Origin: Thermoplasmatota archaeon
GTDB taxonomy: Archaea > Thermoplasmatota > E2 > DHVEG-1
Assembly: GCA_018334795.1 (NCBI GenBank)
Contig: JAGXLH010000033.1
Coordinates: 1 to 14,738 of the forward strand
DNA: 14,738 bases
Reading direction: 5' to 3'
Below the pieces are notes generated by a model that saw only the letters and a list, made by a program, of their open reading frames with translations, searched no databases and was not told the origin of the DNA. The stretch's first letter is position 1. Each line of letters starts with the position of its first letter. This document shows, piece by piece, positions 13,110 to 14,738 of the stretch. The position numbers and the translations under genes were made by a program.

Positions 13110-14033
13110 CTATGATGTTATTGACTGTTTCTTTGAAACTATGTATTCAAGGCTTCCGGCAATCACCATTTCAAAAATAATAGCAATAATAAAAGGCACA
13201 CTTGCTAGTGGTGGAAGAATAGATGATGCAATCAATAATCCTAATCCATCATTTTTAAACGATGCAAAAAGAGCCAAGGGTATAACTATTTCGCGATCTT
13301 TTCTCCTTTTTTCTCCAATTACAAAAACGGCAAGTGCGGTACCAATCGTTCGCATCATGATTACTCCAGTTAAAAGAGCAAGTAAATAAATATCCTGAAC
13401 AAGTGCCATCCGATTTAATCCAACGATTGCAACCATTACTAGAAAAAAACAGAGGTTGACAATTAGTGAAGTTTGCTTTGAAGAAAGAGAGAGTTTACGA
13501 AGTAACCGTGAAAAAATTAAGGGAAGCACGATGAATTCAATAACTGTTTCTACCATACTCCAAAACGCAATTTTTTCTCCTAAAAATACAAGTAAAAAAA
13601 CTGGTGTTAACACTAAGGCAACAAGGTATAAAAACGAAAGAGAAACAATGGTTTGCTGCACATTCCCACGAAGAATTTTGGTTACTGGAACCACGGCAAC
13701 TGCAGGTGGAACCGCGGCCATAACCACAAACCCTTCCCATAATGGTGAAGAAAAAAAACTTCCAAAGAATAAGATTACAACTGGTAAAAGAATGAAATGA
13801 ACGATGAATGAAAGCAGCATCATTTGTTTTGATGCTTCTTGAATTGTTTTCCGAATTGAAATTTGCTGCAAAGAAAACGTCATCGCGATAAACAATGCAA
13901 TGGTTCCGATTTCAGATCCAAATCGTGGAAAACCACCACTAAGTAGTCCAAGAATGATTCCTAAGGCTACCATGACTGAAAAACTAAGGATGATCTTTTG
14001 AATGAACCTAATGCCTTTTGTTTGAATCTTCAT
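13110..14033 (-). CDS. BASS/SBF-type 10-TM transporter
   Basis: The 307-residue membrane protein has about ten hydrophobic segments in two related halves. The discontinuous helix motifs typical of the bile acid:sodium symporter fold are present: AAVPPAVAVVPVTKILRGN (106-124) in the first half and FASFKNDGLGLLIASS (256-271) in the second. Members carry organic anions, keto acids or arsenite out of or into the cell, usually with Na+ or H+; the substrate here cannot be read from sequence. GGAG at 14040-14043, six bases before the ATG at 14033, marks the start. Only 27 bases separate it from the permease gene upstream, so the two are probably co-transcribed, which suggests uptake or export of amino-acid-derived compounds. 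Confidence 0.8.
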   Translation of the reverse strand: MKIQTKGIRFIQKIILSFSVMVALGIILGLLSGGFPRFGSEIGTIALFIAMTFSLQQISIRKTIQEASKQMMLLSFIVHFILLPVVILFFGSFFSSPLWEGFVVMAAVPPAVAVVPVTKILRGNVQQTIVSLSFLYLVALVLTPVFLLVFLGEKIAFWSMVETVIEFIVLPLIFSRLLRKLSLSSKQTSLIVNLCFFLVMVAIVGLNRMALVQDIYLLALLTGVIMMRTIGTALAVFVIGEKRRKDREIVIPLALFASFKNDGLGLLIASSILPPLASVPFIIAIIFEMVIAGSLEYIVSKKQSITS

Positions 14034-14060
14034 GAAAAACTCCGAGTTACGATTATCAAG

Positions 14061-14738
14061 TTAGCTGTTTTGTTTAAACATTTCTTTGGATGATAACACA
14101 TGAAACAAAACAAATCCAAGAACAAGTAACACACTGCCCATAATAATCACAGGAATTGAAACATTGAACAATAAAAACAATGTAGTTATTATTCCAAGTA
14201 CAGGTAAAATAGGAAGTTTCCCAATAGATCCTGGTGTTTTAAAACCTTTATCAGTTGGTTTTTTGTATCGAAAATAAATAACCGTTGCATTCACCACGAT
14301 AAACACCACAAAAATAGTGAAATTCGTTAGATTTGCAACTACGGCTACATCTCCAACAAACAAAAATAAAAGTGAAGCAAGAACTACACCTATGATTGCA
14401 ACCCATGGTGTTTTTGTTTTCTTACTGACTTTAGTAAACACGGTTGGTAATCCTTTTTCTTTCGCCATCCCGTATACTAGACGAGACCCACTGAGAAGCA
14501 TGGCTAACGAAGTATTAAACGTTGAAAAAAGAGCGATGACGGATAATGCAAGAAAACTTTTCTCACCGAACCATTGTTGTGCAACCAAAGATAAAGGTGC
14601 ATTTGAAGAAGCAAGATCACTAAATGAGACAACACTAACTGCGGCAAGACCAACCAGAATGTAAAGAATGGTTGTAACGATAAGTGAAATCAAGATCGCT
14701 TTTGGAATGGTTTTTTCAGGTTGTTTTGTTTCATTAGC
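14061..14738 (-). CDS. APC-superfamily amino acid permease, partial (N-terminus off the window)
   Basis: The reading frame stays open to the window edge; 225 residues of the C-terminal part are present. They begin ANETKQPEKTIPKAILIS, the classic APC loop (N-P-E-K-T-I-P-K-A-I) that precedes transmembrane segment 6, and then hold about six or seven hydrophobic helices with SGSRLVYGMAKEKGLP in the middle, typical of APC helix 8 and the following loop. It carries amino acids or polyamines across the membrane, usually with a cation. The first five helices with the main substrate motif lie beyond the edge. A TTG near 14693 is internal, not a start. The BASS transporter gene follows 27 bases downstream. 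Confidence 0.88.
   Translation of the reverse strand, partial: ANETKQPEKTIPKAILISLIVTTILYILVGLAAVSVVSFSDLASSNAPLSLVAQQWFGEKSFLALSVIALFSTFNTSLAMLLSGSRLVYGMAKEKGLPTVFTKVSKKTKTPWVAIIGVVLASLLFLFVGDVAVVANLTNFTIFVVFIVVNATVIYFRYKKPTDKGFKTPGSIGKLPILPVLGIITTLFLLFNVSIPVIIMGSVLLVLGFVLFHVLSSKEMFKQNS

Noticed and set aside
13141..13800. Open frames on the plus strand opposite the BASS transporter
   Set aside because: They are antisense shadows of a clear membrane-protein gene, with no family features, low-complexity content and no ribosome-binding sites.
14691..14693. TTG as start of the permease
   Set aside because: The frame continues upstream with the conserved APC loop to the window edge, so the gene is partial.

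Overview
The window reads as archaeal chromosome, AT-rich (about one third G+C by eye), with archaeal TATA-like elements upstream of genes, both leaderless-looking and Shine-Dalgarno-led starts, a geranylgeranyl-reductase-type flavoprotein (archaeal ether lipids), a divergent family B DNA polymerase and RadA-like protein fragments of archaeal type. The mix of secreted C25 (gingipain/clostripain-like) and C45-type hydrolases with a low-GC euryarchaeal-looking repair set suggests a sediment heterotroph such as a Thermoplasmatota/MBG-D lineage. That placement is inference; no rRNA or ribosomal gene is present to prove it.

Layout. 1-1415: a secreted C45-like Ntn hydrolase (+). 1416-2148: long mostly empty stretch with one possible 51-residue zinc-finger ORF (-) at 1949-2104. 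2149-3656 (-): a C25-type secreted cysteine peptidase broken in two by a -1 frameshift at an A7 run. 3657-3836: divergent promoter region. 3837-4874 (+): AddB-type Fe-S PD-(D/E)XK nuclease. 5041-5991 (+): two-domain lipoprotein. 6019-8935 (-): a three-gene set read as zinc-ribbon microprotein (54 aa), divergent family B DNA polymerase (741 aa), small PD-(D/E)XK protein (144 aa, ATGA overlap with the polymerase). 9166-10359 (-): geranylgeranyl reductase family protein. 10494-11840 (-): intact paralogue of the broken C25 peptidase. 11979-12997 (-): a RadA/RecA-fold protein that has lost its P-loop and Walker B aspartate, followed by an 89-residue 'MGRT' family protein. 13110-14738 (-): a BASS-type 10-TM transporter and the C-terminal two thirds of an APC amino-acid permease that runs off the window.

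How they fit. Two themes are interleaved. One is the cell surface and nutrition: secreted peptidases/amidase, lipoprotein, permease and BASS transporter, suggesting peptide or amide scavenging. The other is DNA repair: a polymerase that keeps the two metal-binding aspartates but has lost proofreading residues and has an aberrant motif C, an overlapping small nuclease-fold gene, a zinc ribbon, a catalytically dead RecA-fold protein with a small partner, and a separate Fe-S nuclease. By analogy with bacterial ImuA-ImuB-DnaE2 and with archaeal PolB2/Dpo2, I propose that the polymerase and the dead RecA paralogue belong to a lesion-bypass or repair assembly. This is the most interesting hypothesis here and is not proven by the sequence.
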